A stretch of DNA of 64,000 nt from Streptomyces flavofungini (GTDB taxonomy: Bacteria > Actinomycetota > Actinomycetes > Streptomycetales > Streptomycetaceae). Below, in pieces: positions 49,969 to 58,160 of this stretch; position 1 is the stretch's first letter, and each line of letters starts with the position of its first letter. A program made the position numbers and the translations under genes. Where the stretch lies: positions 186,001 through 250,000 of the forward strand of contig NZ_BMVR01000005.1 in the NCBI RefSeq assembly GCF_014650815.1. The letters run 5' to 3'. The notes beneath the pieces are model-generated. The model saw nothing but the letters and a program-made list of their open reading frames with translations. It had not been told where the DNA came from and did no database searches.

Positions 49969-52830
49969 ATGGGTACTGGAAACGAGTTGGAGCAGGTACT
50001 GCGGCGTGCGGTCCGCGGGGACGTGGACTTCTCCGTGACGGGGCGGGCGTTGAACACGATGGACGCGTCCAACTACCGCCGCGTCCCGCGAGGCGTCGTC
50101 GCCCCGTGCGACGCGGCCGACGTGGCCGCCGCCCTGGCCGTCTGCCGGGAGCACGAGGTGCCCGTGGTGGCGCGCGGCGGGGGGACGTCCATCGCCGGTC
50201 AGGCGACGGGGACCGGGGTCGTCCTGGACTTCACCCGGCACATGGGGGAGGTGCTGGAGCTGGATCCGCAGGCGCGTACGGCCCGCGTGCAGCCCGGCCT
50301 CGTACTGGACACCCTGCGGAGCCGAGCCGCCCGGCACGGGCTGACGTTCGGTCCTGATCCGTCCACGCACAGCCGCTGCACCCTCGGCGGCATGATCGGC
50401 AACAACTCGTGCGGCTCCCACTCCGTGGCCTGGGGGACGACGGCCGACAACGTGCGGGCGGTGACGGTGGTGCGGGGGGACGGGGAGCCCCGCACGCTGG
50501 AGCGGAGCACCTGGGACGGCGCCCCCGACGGCCTGCGCGCCCTCGTCGAGGGCGACCTCGCGCTGCTGCGGACCGGCTTCCCCGACCTCCCCCGCCGCAT
50601 CTCCGGCTACGCCCTCGACGCCCTCCTCCCGGAGCACGGCCCCGACCTCCCCCGCTTCTTCTGCGGCAGCGAAGGCACCCTCGGCGTGCTGACGGAGGCC
50701 ACCGTCCGCCTCGTCGAAGCGCCGCGCGCCCGCGCCCTCGCCGTCCTCGGCTACGCCGACGAGAGCGCCGCCGCCGAGGCCGCCCCCGGCCTGCTCCCGC
50801 ACCACCCCCTCACCGTCGAGGGCATGGCCGCCGACCTCGTACGGGACCCGCGCGGCCTGCCCAAGGGCGGCGCCTGGCTGTTCGTGGAGACGGGCGGCGG
50901 CACGCAGGGGGAGGCGAAGGCGGGGGCCGAGGCGATCGCGCGCGCCGCGGACTGCCTGGACGCCGTCGTCGTCACCGATCCGGCGCGGCAGCGCGCCCTG
51001 TGGCGGGTCCGTGAGGACGCCTCCGGCACGGCCACCCGGATGCCGGACGGCAGCGAGGCCTGGCCCGGCTGGGAGGACTGCGCCGTACCGCCCGCCCGCC
51101 TCGGCCACTACCTCCGCGACTTCCGCGCCCTGCTCACCGACCACGGCCTGCGCGGCACCCCGTACGGGCACTTCGGCGACGGGTGCATTCATGTGCGGAT
51201 CGATTTCGACTTGCTGAGCGCGGAGGGGGTCGGCCGGTTCCGGCGCTTCTCCGAGGACCTTGCCGATCTCGTTGTCGGGCACGGGGGTTCCCTCTCCGGT
51301 GAGCACGGTGACGGGCAGGCCCGCGCGGAGCTGCTGCCGAAGATGTACGGGGACGAACTCGTCCGGCTCTTCGAGCGCGTCAAGGACCTCTGGGACCCGG
51401 CGGGTCTCCTCAACCCCGACATGCTCGTCCGGCCCGCCCCCCTCGACACCAACCTCCGTTTCGCGCCCCTGCCCCGCGAGCCCGTCGATGTCGCCTTCGG
51501 CTACCCGCACGACGGCGGTGACTTCTCGGCCGCCGTCCGGCGGTGCGTCGGCGTCGCCAAGTGCCGTACCACGACGGCCGCTTCCGGTGGCGGCGTGATG
51601 TGCCCGTCCTTCCGCGCCACCGGCGAGGAGGAGCACTCCACGCGCGGCCGCGCCCGGCTCCTGCACGAGATGCTCGCCGGGGAGGTCGTCGAGGACGGCT
51701 GGCGCTCCACGGAGGTACGCGACGCGCTCGACCTGTGCCTGTCCTGCAAGGGCTGCCGCTCCGACTGCCCGGTCGGCGTCGACATGGCCACGTACAAGGC
51801 CGAGTTCCTGCACCACCACTACGAGGGGCGGCGCAGGCCCGCCGCGCACTACGCGATGGGGCGGCTGCCGCGCTGGCTGCGCGTGGTGGCGGTGACCCGT
51901 ACGGCTCGGGTCGCCAACCTCCTCGCCGCCATCGGGCCGCTGGCCGCCCTCGCCAAGCGGCTGGGCGGGATCGAGCCGCGGCGGGCGCTGCCGAGGGTGG
52001 CGACGCGTACGTTCCGGCAGTGGTGGCGGCGGACGCGCGGGGACGCGGCCGCGGGGCGCGCGGGCGCCCCCGGTGGAGCACCTGGCGGGTCGCCTGACGG
52101 GGCGCCCGGCGGGTCCGGCCGCACCGTGGTCCTCTGGCCCGACACCTTCACCGACCACCTCTCGCCCGACGTCGCCCGTGCCGCCGTCCGCGTGCTCGAA
52201 GCCGCCGGTCTGACGGTCGTGCTGCCGCCGGACGGCGTGTGCTGCGGGCTCACGTACGTCTCCACGGGGCAGCTCGACCAGGCCCGCGCCGTGCAGCGCC
52301 GCACCCTGGAACTGATGCGTCCGCTGCTGGCCGCGGGGGCGCCCCTCGTCGTCCTCGAACCGAGCTGCGCGGCGGCACTGAAGACGGACCTGGTGGAGCT
52401 GGCCGCGCCTGCCGACGCGCGGGCGGGGGAGCTGGCGGCGTCGGTGCGTACGTTCGCGCAGGTCCTGGAGGAGTGCGCCCCCGACTGGCGGCCGCCGCGC
52501 CTGGACCGCCCCGCCGTCGGCCAGACCCACTGCCACCAGCACGCCGTCCTCGGCGACGCCGCCGAACGCCGCCTGCGCGCCGCCGCGGGCCTCGACGGCG
52601 AACTGTCCGGGGGCTGTTGCGGCCTCGCGGGGAACTTCGGGTTCGAGAAGGGGCACTACGACGTGTCGACGGCCTGCGCGGAGGAGCAGCTCCTGCCCGC
52701 CGTCCGGGAGGCGCCGCCCGGCGCGGAGGTCCTGGCGGACGGCTTCTCCTGCCGCACGCAGCTCGATCAGCTCGCGGGGGTGCGGGGGCGGCACCTGGCG
52801 GAGGTGCTCGCCGAGGGCCTCGACCAGTGA
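49969..52830 (+). CDS. FAD-linked oxidase fused to Fe-S/CCG-domain reductase
   Basis: A 953-residue fusion like YdiJ and D-2-hydroxyacid dehydrogenases. N-terminal FAD_binding_4 domain (VPVVARGGGTSIAGQATGTG, GGMIGNNSCGSHSVAWGTTA), FAD-oxidase C domain (GTPYGHFGDGCIHVRIDFDL, SLSGEHGDGQARAELLPKMY), a 2x[4Fe-4S] domain near residues 525-600 (CVGVAKCRTTTA, LCLSCKGCRSDCPVG), and a C-terminal heterodisulfide reductase-like part with two CCG motifs (VCCGLTYVS near 757, GGCCGLAGNFG near 881). It should oxidise a D-2-hydroxy acid (D-lactate, glycolate, D-2-hydroxyglutarate) and pass electrons to quinone. ATG 49969 or GTG 49963 may be the start. Confidence 0.88.
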   Translation: MGTGNELEQVLRRAVRGDVDFSVTGRALNTMDASNYRRVPRGVVAPCDAADVAAALAVCREHEVPVVARGGGTSIAGQATGTGVVLDFTRHMGEVLELDPQARTARVQPGLVLDTLRSRAARHGLTFGPDPSTHSRCTLGGMIGNNSCGSHSVAWGTTADNVRAVTVVRGDGEPRTLERSTWDGAPDGLRALVEGDLALLRTGFPDLPRRISGYALDALLPEHGPDLPRFFCGSEGTLGVLTEATVRLVEAPRARALAVLGYADESAAAEAAPGLLPHHPLTVEGMAADLVRDPRGLPKGGAWLFVETGGGTQGEAKAGAEAIARAADCLDAVVVTDPARQRALWRVREDASGTATRMPDGSEAWPGWEDCAVPPARLGHYLRDFRALLTDHGLRGTPYGHFGDGCIHVRIDFDLLSAEGVGRFRRFSEDLADLVVGHGGSLSGEHGDGQARAELLPKMYGDELVRLFERVKDLWDPAGLLNPDMLVRPAPLDTNLRFAPLPREPVDVAFGYPHDGGDFSAAVRRCVGVAKCRTTTAASGGGVMCPSFRATGEEEHSTRGRARLLHEMLAGEVVEDGWRSTEVRDALDLCLSCKGCRSDCPVGVDMATYKAEFLHHHYEGRRRPAAHYAMGRLPRWLRVVAVTRTARVANLLAAIGPLAALAKRLGGIEPRRALPRVATRTFRQWWRRTRGDAAAGRAGAPGGAPGGSPDGAPGGSGRTVVLWPDTFTDHLSPDVARAAVRVLEAAGLTVVLPPDGVCCGLTYVSTGQLDQARAVQRRTLELMRPLLAAGAPLVVLEPSCAAALKTDLVELAAPADARAGELAASVRTFAQVLEECAPDWRPPRLDRPAVGQTHCHQHAVLGDAAERRLRAAAGLDGELSGGCCGLAGNFGFEKGHYDVSTACAEEQLLPAVREAPPGAEVLADGFSCRTQLDQLAGVRGRHLAEVLAEGLDQ

Positions 52831-52888
52831 GGCGTACGTCTCTCTGCGGGGCTCGTAAGCCCCGAAAGGGTTCCATAATCCTGACGTA

Positions 52889-52929
52889 GTCCATTACCTT
52901 GGACGGAAGAGTCCATGAGCTTGGACTAT
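52889..52929 (+). promoter_or_regulatory. Double palindrome and promoter ahead of the EamA gene
   Basis: GTCCATTACCTTGGAC (52889-52904) and GTCCATGAGCTTGGAC (52911-52926) repeat the dyad GTCCA-N5-TGGAC 22 bp apart. TTGGAC (52899-52904) matches a -35 box and GACTAT (52924-52929) could be the -10, so a repressor on these sites would block RNA polymerase. No regulator gene adjoins. Confidence 0.7.
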
Positions 52930-52970
52930 AGGAAAGGTCGTCGTGGCGGCGACGGCGGGAAAGGCTTGGC

Positions 52971-53975
52971 GTGAACATCTCGCGTACGGATGGGTCGGCT
53001 GCGGTCGGGAGTGGCGCGGCCGCGTCCGTGGAGGCACCGGCCACCGTCGGCCGGCCCGAGGTCGCGGGGGAAGCCGCCGATGCCGCCGGTGCCGCGTCGG
53101 GCGGTCCCGGAAGCCGCCGCGCGGCCCTCGCGCCCATCGGCCTCGTCCTCGCGGGCTGCGTCTCCGTCCAGTTCGGCGGGGCCGTCGCCGTCAGCCTGAT
53201 GCCGCGCGCCGGGGCGCTCGGCGTGGTCACCCTGCGGCTGCTCTTCGCCGCGCTCGTGCTGCTGGTGATCTGCCGCCCCCGGCTGCGCGGGCACTCGCGG
53301 GCCGACTGGGGAACCGTCCTCGCCTTCGGCGCGACGCTGGCCGCGATGAACGGCCTCTTCTACCAGGCCGTGGACCGCATCCCGCTGGGCCCGGCGGTCA
53401 CCCTCGAAGTCCTCGGCCCGCTGGCCCTTTCGGTGATCACGTCCCGGCGCCTGGTGAACGTGGTCTGGGCGGGCCTCGCCCTGTGCGGGGTGTTCCTGCT
53501 CGGCGGGGGCGGCTTCGGGGAACTCGACCCGGTCGGGGTGGCGTTCGCGCTGGCGGCGGGGGCGATGTGGGCGACGTACATCGTGTTCAGCGCCCGTACG
53601 GGCCGCCGCTTCCCGCAGGCGGACGGCCTCGCCCTCGCGATGGCCGTGGCGGCGATCCTCGTCCTGCCCCTCGGCATCATCGAGTCCGGCTCGAAACTGA
53701 CGGTCCCCAGCACCCTGGGCCTCGCGGCGGCGGTCGCCGTCATGTCCTCCGTCCTGCCCTACACCCTCGAACTCCTCGCCCTGCGCCGCCTGCCCGCCGC
53801 CACCTTCGCCGTGATGATGAGCCTGGAACCGGCCATCGCCGCCATCGCGGGCTTCCTGATCCTCAGCCAGTCCCTCACCCTCGTCGAATCCCTCGCGATC
53901 ACCCTGGTCATCGCGGCGAGCATGGGCGCGGTGCGGACGCAGGTGGGGCGCGGGAAGGCGAAGACGGCGCCCTGA
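52971..53975 (+). CDS. EamA/RhtA-like DMT exporter
   Basis: A 334-residue membrane protein with ten helices in two EamA halves: APIGLVLAGCVSVQFGGAVA, LRLLFAALVLLVICRPRLRG, AMNGLFYQAVDRIPLGPAVT, EVLGPLALSVITSRRLVNVV and, in the second half, MSSVLPYTLELLALRRLPAA and TFAVMMSLEPAIAAIAGFLI. This matches RhtA-type exporters of threonine, homoserine and other amino acids. The N-terminal ~55 residues are Ala/Gly/Ser-rich and not part of the fold. GTG 52971 follows GGGAAAGG. Strong operator-like dyads stand before it. Confidence 0.87.
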   Translation: MNISRTDGSAAVGSGAAASVEAPATVGRPEVAGEAADAAGAASGGPGSRRAALAPIGLVLAGCVSVQFGGAVAVSLMPRAGALGVVTLRLLFAALVLLVICRPRLRGHSRADWGTVLAFGATLAAMNGLFYQAVDRIPLGPAVTLEVLGPLALSVITSRRLVNVVWAGLALCGVFLLGGGGFGELDPVGVAFALAAGAMWATYIVFSARTGRRFPQADGLALAMAVAAILVLPLGIIESGSKLTVPSTLGLAAAVAVMSSVLPYTLELLALRRLPAATFAVMMSLEPAIAAIAGFLILSQSLTLVESLAITLVIAASMGAVRTQVGRGKAKTAP

Positions 53976-54022
53976 GAACGGCGCGAGCCCTGGCGTGGCC
54001 GGTGCCCTGGCCAGAAAATAAC

Positions 54023-54038
54023 CAAGCACGCTTGCTTG
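54023..54038 (+). promoter_or_regulatory. TetR-type operator before the Atu-like operon
   Basis: CAAGCA-CGCT-TGCTTG is a perfect 16-bp dyad inside an AT-richer stretch (AAAATAACCAAGCACGCTTG). It lies about 60 bp before the first ATG of the operon. The TetR gene at the operon's far end (63652) is the likely ligand-controlled binder. Confidence 0.7.
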
Positions 54039-54096
54039 TTTCTCGAAGCGCTGCCATGCTCCCAGGCACACCGCCCTGCCCGGAGGGGAGCGCACC

Positions 54097-54903
54097 GTGT
54101 CCGACGTCAGCGCCGTGCTCGACGACCTGCGTGCCGAGAGCGACGAACTCGACCGGCTGGTCGGGGACTTGGGGGAGTCGAGCTGGACGCTCGACACCCC
54201 CGCGGTCGGCTGGACCATCGCCCACCAGATCGCGCACCTCGCCTGGACCGACCGGGCCGCACTGCTCGCGGTGACCGACGCCGACGCGTTCGCCGCGCAC
54301 GCGGCCGTCGCGCTGAAGTCCCCGGACACCTTCGTCGACGACGGCGCCCGGGAGGGGGCCGCGCTGCCCCCGGGAGAGCTGCTCGCCTCGTGGCGGGACG
54401 GGCGGGACGCGTTGCAGCGCGCGCTGCGGGCGGCGCCCGCCGGGGCCCGCTTCCCCTGGTACGGGCCGCCCATGTCCGCCGCCTCCGTCGCGACCGCGCG
54501 GATCATGGAGACCTGGGCCCACGGCCAGGACGTCGCCGACACCCTCGGCGTCCGGCGCGCACCCACCGACCGCCTCCGGCACGTCGCCCGCATCGGCGTC
54601 CGGGCGCGCGACTACGCGTACGCGGTCCGCGGACTCACCCCGCCCGCCGAGGAGTTCCGCGTCGAACTCCACACGCCCGATGGTGACGTGTGGACGTACG
54701 GGCCGGAAGGCGCGGCCCAGCGCGTCACCGGGCCCGCCCTCGACTTCTGCCTCCTCGCCACCCGCCGCGCCCACCGCGACGACCTGGCGGTACGGGCGCA
54801 AGGCCCCGACGCCGAGCAGTGGCTCAGCATCGCCCAGGCGTTCGCGGGCCCGCCGGGGGAAGGCCGGACGAGCGCGCAGGGCGCCGAGGAGGGCGGGGCG
54901 TGA
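54097..54903 (+). CDS. TIGR03084-family metal-binding (DinB/MPI-like) protein
   Basis: A 268-residue protein of the maleylpyruvate isomerase/DinB-like superfamily. The N-terminal four-helix bundle has histidine ligands in WTIAHQIAHLAWTD and WAHGQDVADTLG (H-x-x-x-H and later His), which bind a divalent metal; mycothiol-dependent enzymes are related. This subfamily typically opens acyl-CoA catabolic operons in actinobacteria. GGAGGGGAG precedes the ATG... its own start is GTG at 54097, and its stop overlaps the next gene's GTG (GTGA). The reaction is unknown; a role in isomerisation or thiol chemistry is inferred. Confidence 0.85.
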   Translation: MSDVSAVLDDLRAESDELDRLVGDLGESSWTLDTPAVGWTIAHQIAHLAWTDRAALLAVTDADAFAAHAAVALKSPDTFVDDGAREGAALPPGELLASWRDGRDALQRALRAAPAGARFPWYGPPMSAASVATARIMETWAHGQDVADTLGVRRAPTDRLRHVARIGVRARDYAYAVRGLTPPAEEFRVELHTPDGDVWTYGPEGAAQRVTGPALDFCLLATRRAHRDDLAVRAQGPDAEQWLSIAQAFAGPPGEGRTSAQGAEEGGA

Positions 54904-56633
54904 GCGCCGAGGCGGCGGGGCAGGGCCCGCGCGACCCCCTGCGGATCGGCAACGCCTCCGGCTTCTACGGCGACCGCCACACCGCCGTGCGGGACATGCT
55001 CACCGGCGGCCCCCTGGACGTCCTCACCGGCGACTACCTCGCCGAGCTGACCATGCTCATCCTCGGCCGCGACCGCCTCAAGGACCCGGACCGGGGCTAC
55101 GCGAAGACGTTCCTGAAGCAGATGGAGGAGTGCCTGGGCGAGGCGATGGACCGGGGCGTCCGGATCGTCGCCAACGCGGGCGGCCTCAACCCGGCCGGAC
55201 TCGCCGAGCAGCTACGGGAGTTGGCGGAGCGGCTCGGCCTGGACGTGCGCGTCGCCCACGTCGAGGGCGACGATCTGGGCCCGCGCTTCCGCGAGGCCCT
55301 CACCGCGCACGCCTACCTGGGCGGCTTCGGCATCGCGGAGGCGCTCCGCGCGGGCGCCGATCTCGTCGTCACCGGCCGCGTCACCGACGCCGCCCTGGTG
55401 ACGGGCCCCGCCGCCGCCCACTTCGGCTGGGGGCCCGGCGACCACGACCGGCTCGCGGGCGCCGTCGTCGCCGGGCACATCCTGGAGTGCGGCACCCAGG
55501 CCACCGGCGGCAACTACGCCTTCTTCCGCGAGCTCGACCCCGCGAGGATGACGCACCCCGGCTTCCCCCTCGCCGAGCTGCACGCCGACGGCTCCTGCGT
55601 GATCACCAAGCACGACGGGACGGGCGGAGTCGTCGACGTCGGCACGGTCACCGCGCAGCTCCTGTACGAGACCTCCGGCGCCCGCTACGCCGGACCCGAC
55701 GTCACCGCGCGCCTCGACACCGTCCGCCTCACCCAGGAGGGCCCGGACCGCGTCCGCGTGGACGGCGTCCGCGGCGAGGCACCGCCCCCCACCCTCAAGG
55801 CCGGGCTCACCCGCGTCGGCGGGCACCGCAACGAAGTCGTGTTCGTCCTCACCGGCCTCGACGTCGACGCGAAGGCCGACCTGGTGCGCGCCCAGATCGA
55901 GGACGCCCTGGACCGCGCCAAGTCCCGCCCCGCCGAGGTGCGCTGGGAGCTGGCCCGCACCGACCGCGCCGACGCGCCCACGGAGGAGACCGCCAGCGCC
56001 CTGCTGCGGCTCGTCGTGCGCGACCGGGACGCGGACGTGGTCGGCCGCGCCCTCAGCGGCGCCGCGATCGAACTCGCCCTCGGCAGCTACCCCGGGTTCC
56101 ACGTCACCGCCCCGCCCGGCAAGGGCACCCCGTACGGGGTGTTCGAGGCGGTCCACGTCGACGCCACCTCCGTACGACAGGTGGCGGTGACCCCGGACGG
56201 GCTGCGCGTCGCCATCCCGGCGGCGGCAGCGGCGGGGGGCGGGACCCGTGAGCTGGCCGACGTCGAGCCGCCGGACCTGCCCGAGCCGTTGGCGTACGAG
56301 CGGACCCGGCGCGTGCCCCTCGGGACCGTCGCCGGTGCCCGCAGCGGTGACAAGGGCGGGGACGCCAACGTCGGTGTGTGGGTGCGCACGGACGACGCCT
56401 GGCGGTGGCTCGCCCATCACCTGACCGTCGACGAGTTCCGGCGGCTGCTCCCGGAGAGCCGGGAGCTGCAGGTCACCCGGCACCTGCTGCCCAACCTGCG
56501 CGCCCTGAACTTCCACGTCGAGGGCATCCTCGGCGCCGGAGTCGCCTCGCAGGCCCGCTTCGACCCGCAGGCCAAGGGCCTCGGCGAGTGGCTGCGCGCC
56601 CGCCACCTCGACATCCCGGAGGTACTGCTTTGA
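54900..56633 (+). CDS. atuA: Acyclic terpene utilisation AtuA-family protein
   Basis: A 577-residue cytoplasmic protein of the AtuA family (DUF1446). LRIGNASGFYGDRHTAVRDM, LTGDYLAELTMLILGRDRLK, RIVANAGGLNPAGLAEQLRE, LVVTGRVTDAALVTGPAAAH and the C-terminal VPLGTVAGARSGDKGGDANV are typical. In Pseudomonas atuA lies in the citronellol/geranyl-CoA cluster, where its exact reaction is still uncertain. GTG 54900 overlaps the upstream stop. It ends at 56633 exactly where the TnpB element begins: the element's left hairpin starts within its stop codon region. The acyl-CoA carboxylase genes resume on the other side. Confidence 0.87.
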   Translation: MSAEAAGQGPRDPLRIGNASGFYGDRHTAVRDMLTGGPLDVLTGDYLAELTMLILGRDRLKDPDRGYAKTFLKQMEECLGEAMDRGVRIVANAGGLNPAGLAEQLRELAERLGLDVRVAHVEGDDLGPRFREALTAHAYLGGFGIAEALRAGADLVVTGRVTDAALVTGPAAAHFGWGPGDHDRLAGAVVAGHILECGTQATGGNYAFFRELDPARMTHPGFPLAELHADGSCVITKHDGTGGVVDVGTVTAQLLYETSGARYAGPDVTARLDTVRLTQEGPDRVRVDGVRGEAPPPTLKAGLTRVGGHRNEVVFVLTGLDVDAKADLVRAQIEDALDRAKSRPAEVRWELARTDRADAPTEETASALLRLVVRDRDADVVGRALSGAAIELALGSYPGFHVTAPPGKGTPYGVFEAVHVDATSVRQVAVTPDGLRVAIPAAAAAGGGTRELADVEPPDLPEPLAYERTRRVPLGTVAGARSGDKGGDANVGVWVRTDDAWRWLAHHLTVDEFRRLLPESRELQVTRHLLPNLRALNFHVEGILGAGVASQARFDPQAKGLGEWLRARHLDIPEVLL

Positions 56634-56720
56634 ATCCTCCCCTCCCTGAAGGGAGGGGATTCCTGGCTCAGGCTGCCTCTGGGAGCAGCGCTCCCGGAGG
56701 TCTTACGCCCTCGACACCAG
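56632..56720 (-). ncRNA. Predicted omega-RNA (reRNA) 3' region of TnpB
   Basis: In TnpB elements the guide RNA overlaps the tnpB 3' end and ends at the RE, with the guide taken from flanking DNA. Here the strong hairpin TCCCCTCCCT-GA-AGGGAGGGGA (about 56637-56658) marks that end on the minus strand. The guide would be the minus strand below 56632, i.e. the end of atuA. Predicted from element geometry only. Confidence 0.4.
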
Positions 56721-57888
56721 CCGGGTTGAGACCAGCCCGGACCAGCATCACGCGCGCGGAGTTCTTATCCCGAGGGGACACGGCTTCGCACGCGGTGCAG
56801 GTGTAAGTACGTTCCGAAAGAGGAAGTGCATGCTTGGCTCTCGTCATGCAGTGCGCGCAGTCCATGGTGGTGTGCGCGGGATGCACGAGGCGCACATCGC
56901 GTCCGTGCTTGCGGCCCATCTCGATCAGGGCCGTCTTGGTGGCGCTGATCGCCGCGTCAGCGGCCTTGCGGGCCATGGTGGTCTTGGCGAGGAACTTCGG
57001 GTGGAAGTCCTCGACGGCGATGGCGTCGTGGTTGCGGACAGCGCGCTTGGCCCACTTGCGTGCGGTGTCCTGGCGTTGCCGGGCTACCTTCTTGTGCAGC
57101 TTCGCCGTCTGCGCCTGGGCCTTCCGGTAGCCGCGCGAAGCGGGCTGTCCCTTCGCGGGCCTACGGCGGGCCATCATCCGCTGGTAGCGGGCGAGGCGCT
57201 GCGCAGCGTTCTTTCCGTGCTCGGCGTGGGGGAGGTCGTGCACGTCGGACGTGGTGGTGGCGGTCTCCGTGACGCCCCAGTCCACACCGAGCACGGCGCT
57301 GGTCCTGGGGAGCGGCTGCACCTCGGTGGCGACGACGAACGACGCGTACCAGTGCCCCAAGGAGTCCTGGTAGATCCGCACGCTGGAGGGCGCGGCCGGG
57401 AGGTCGCGGGACCAGACGACCGTCAGGACGATCCCGCCCGCGACGTGCAGGCGGCCGTCCTTCAACCGGAACCCGCGCGTCGTGTAGTTCAGGGTCGGCA
57501 GCGCGTCAGGCTTCCGCTTGATGCGGGGCATCCCGGCGCGCTGCCGGAGCGGCAGCTTCGCCTTGATGTCCTTGAGTGCCTTGGCGCGGGACTTGGCGAA
57601 GTCGCGGATGGTCTGCTGCTGCGGCACCGACGCACCCTCACGCAGCCACGACATGGCGTTGCGGGCCTCGGTCAGCATCTTGTCAAGCTGGGCCGGGCCG
57701 CACGTCGTCTTCTCGACCGCCCCCTGGTTCGCAGCGTGGACCTTGCGGGACATGGCCACGCACTCGTTCCACACCCACCGGCAGCGCGCCCACTCGGTTT
57801 CAAGGCCGGTGCGGGCGGTCGACGACAGGCGAAGCCGGTAGGTGTACCGGGCATGCCCGGCGCCCCCCGATATCGACGGTGTCGTCAT
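56668..57888 (-). CDS. tnpB: TnpB RNA-guided endonuclease
   Basis: A 406-residue TnpB/InsQ-type nuclease. The RuvC triad is intact: Asp in VLGVDWGVTETA, Glu in AIAVEDFHPKFL and Asp in SPRDKNSARVML. A zinc finger with two CxxC pairs (DCAHC and CTAC) stands between RuvC II and III. The N-terminal wedge/REC part (ARYTYRLRLSSTARTGLETE, RCRWVWNECVAMS) is complete, so this looks functional. ATG 57886-57888. It is antisense to the operon it interrupts. TnpB proteins are programmable nucleases that keep their element in the genome. Confidence 0.92.
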   Translation of the reverse strand: MTTPSISGGAGHARYTYRLRLSSTARTGLETEWARCRWVWNECVAMSRKVHAANQGAVEKTTCGPAQLDKMLTEARNAMSWLREGASVPQQQTIRDFAKSRAKALKDIKAKLPLRQRAGMPRIKRKPDALPTLNYTTRGFRLKDGRLHVAGGIVLTVVWSRDLPAAPSSVRIYQDSLGHWYASFVVATEVQPLPRTSAVLGVDWGVTETATTTSDVHDLPHAEHGKNAAQRLARYQRMMARRRPAKGQPASRGYRKAQAQTAKLHKKVARQRQDTARKWAKRAVRNHDAIAVEDFHPKFLAKTTMARKAADAAISATKTALIEMGRKHGRDVRLVHPAHTTMDCAHCMTRAKHALPLSERTYTCTACEAVSPRDKNSARVMLVRAGLNPAGVEGVRPPGALLPEAA

Positions 57889-57917
57889 GACACCATTCTA
57901 ACACTACGATTGAGGGC

Positions 57918-58076
57918 ATGGATCATGAAGTGCGCATCACGCTCAGGCTGCCCGCCGACCTGCACGAGTGGCTGGTCTCTCAGGCCAAGTCCGCCCGCAG
58001 GTCCCTCAACTCCGAGATCCTGCACCGGCTTGAGGTCGGGCGCGGCAGCGACTCGGCAGACGAGCAATCGCCCTGA
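57918..58076 (+). CDS. Arc-like ribbon-helix-helix protein next to tnpB
   Basis: A 52-residue protein from ATG 57918 (GAGGG upstream): MDHEVRITLRLPADLHEWLV then SQAKSARRSLNSEILHRLEV. The beta strand (VRITLRLP), helix, turn and second helix with S-L-N-S-E-I match Arc-family DNA-binding proteins exactly. It starts 29 bp from the divergent tnpB start and could repress tnpB or the element's promoter. It lies in the same direction as the host operon. Confidence 0.8.
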   Translation: MDHEVRITLRLPADLHEWLVSQAKSARRSLNSEILHRLEVGRGSDSADEQSP

Positions 58077-58160
58077 CAGCGATTGCTCTTTCCTCGCCCT
58101 GCTCCGCAGGGCTCCGATTCCTCCCCGCCCTGAAGGCCGGGGCATCCTCGGAGGTATCAG

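Larger units (their letters stand above)
56632..58150. mobile_element. TnpB (IS1341/IS605-type) element with Arc-like gene
   Basis: A ~1.5 kb insertion between atuA and the carboxylase gene. Left (56632-56662) and right (58117-58147) edges carry similar hairpins around CCTCCCC-N-CCCTGAAGG-N-GGGG. It encodes TnpB on the minus strand and a small Arc-like protein on the plus strand and lacks a TnpA transposase, so it is not able to move on its own. The tnpB 3' end faces the atuA side, so the right end (RE) and omega-RNA guide lie there. GGAGGTA occurs on both flanks (56618-56624 and 58150-58156), perhaps from the original site. Confidence 0.8.

Noticed and set aside
56632..58150. Autonomous IS605 element
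   Set aside because: No TnpA (HUH transposase) frame is present on either strand between the hairpins.
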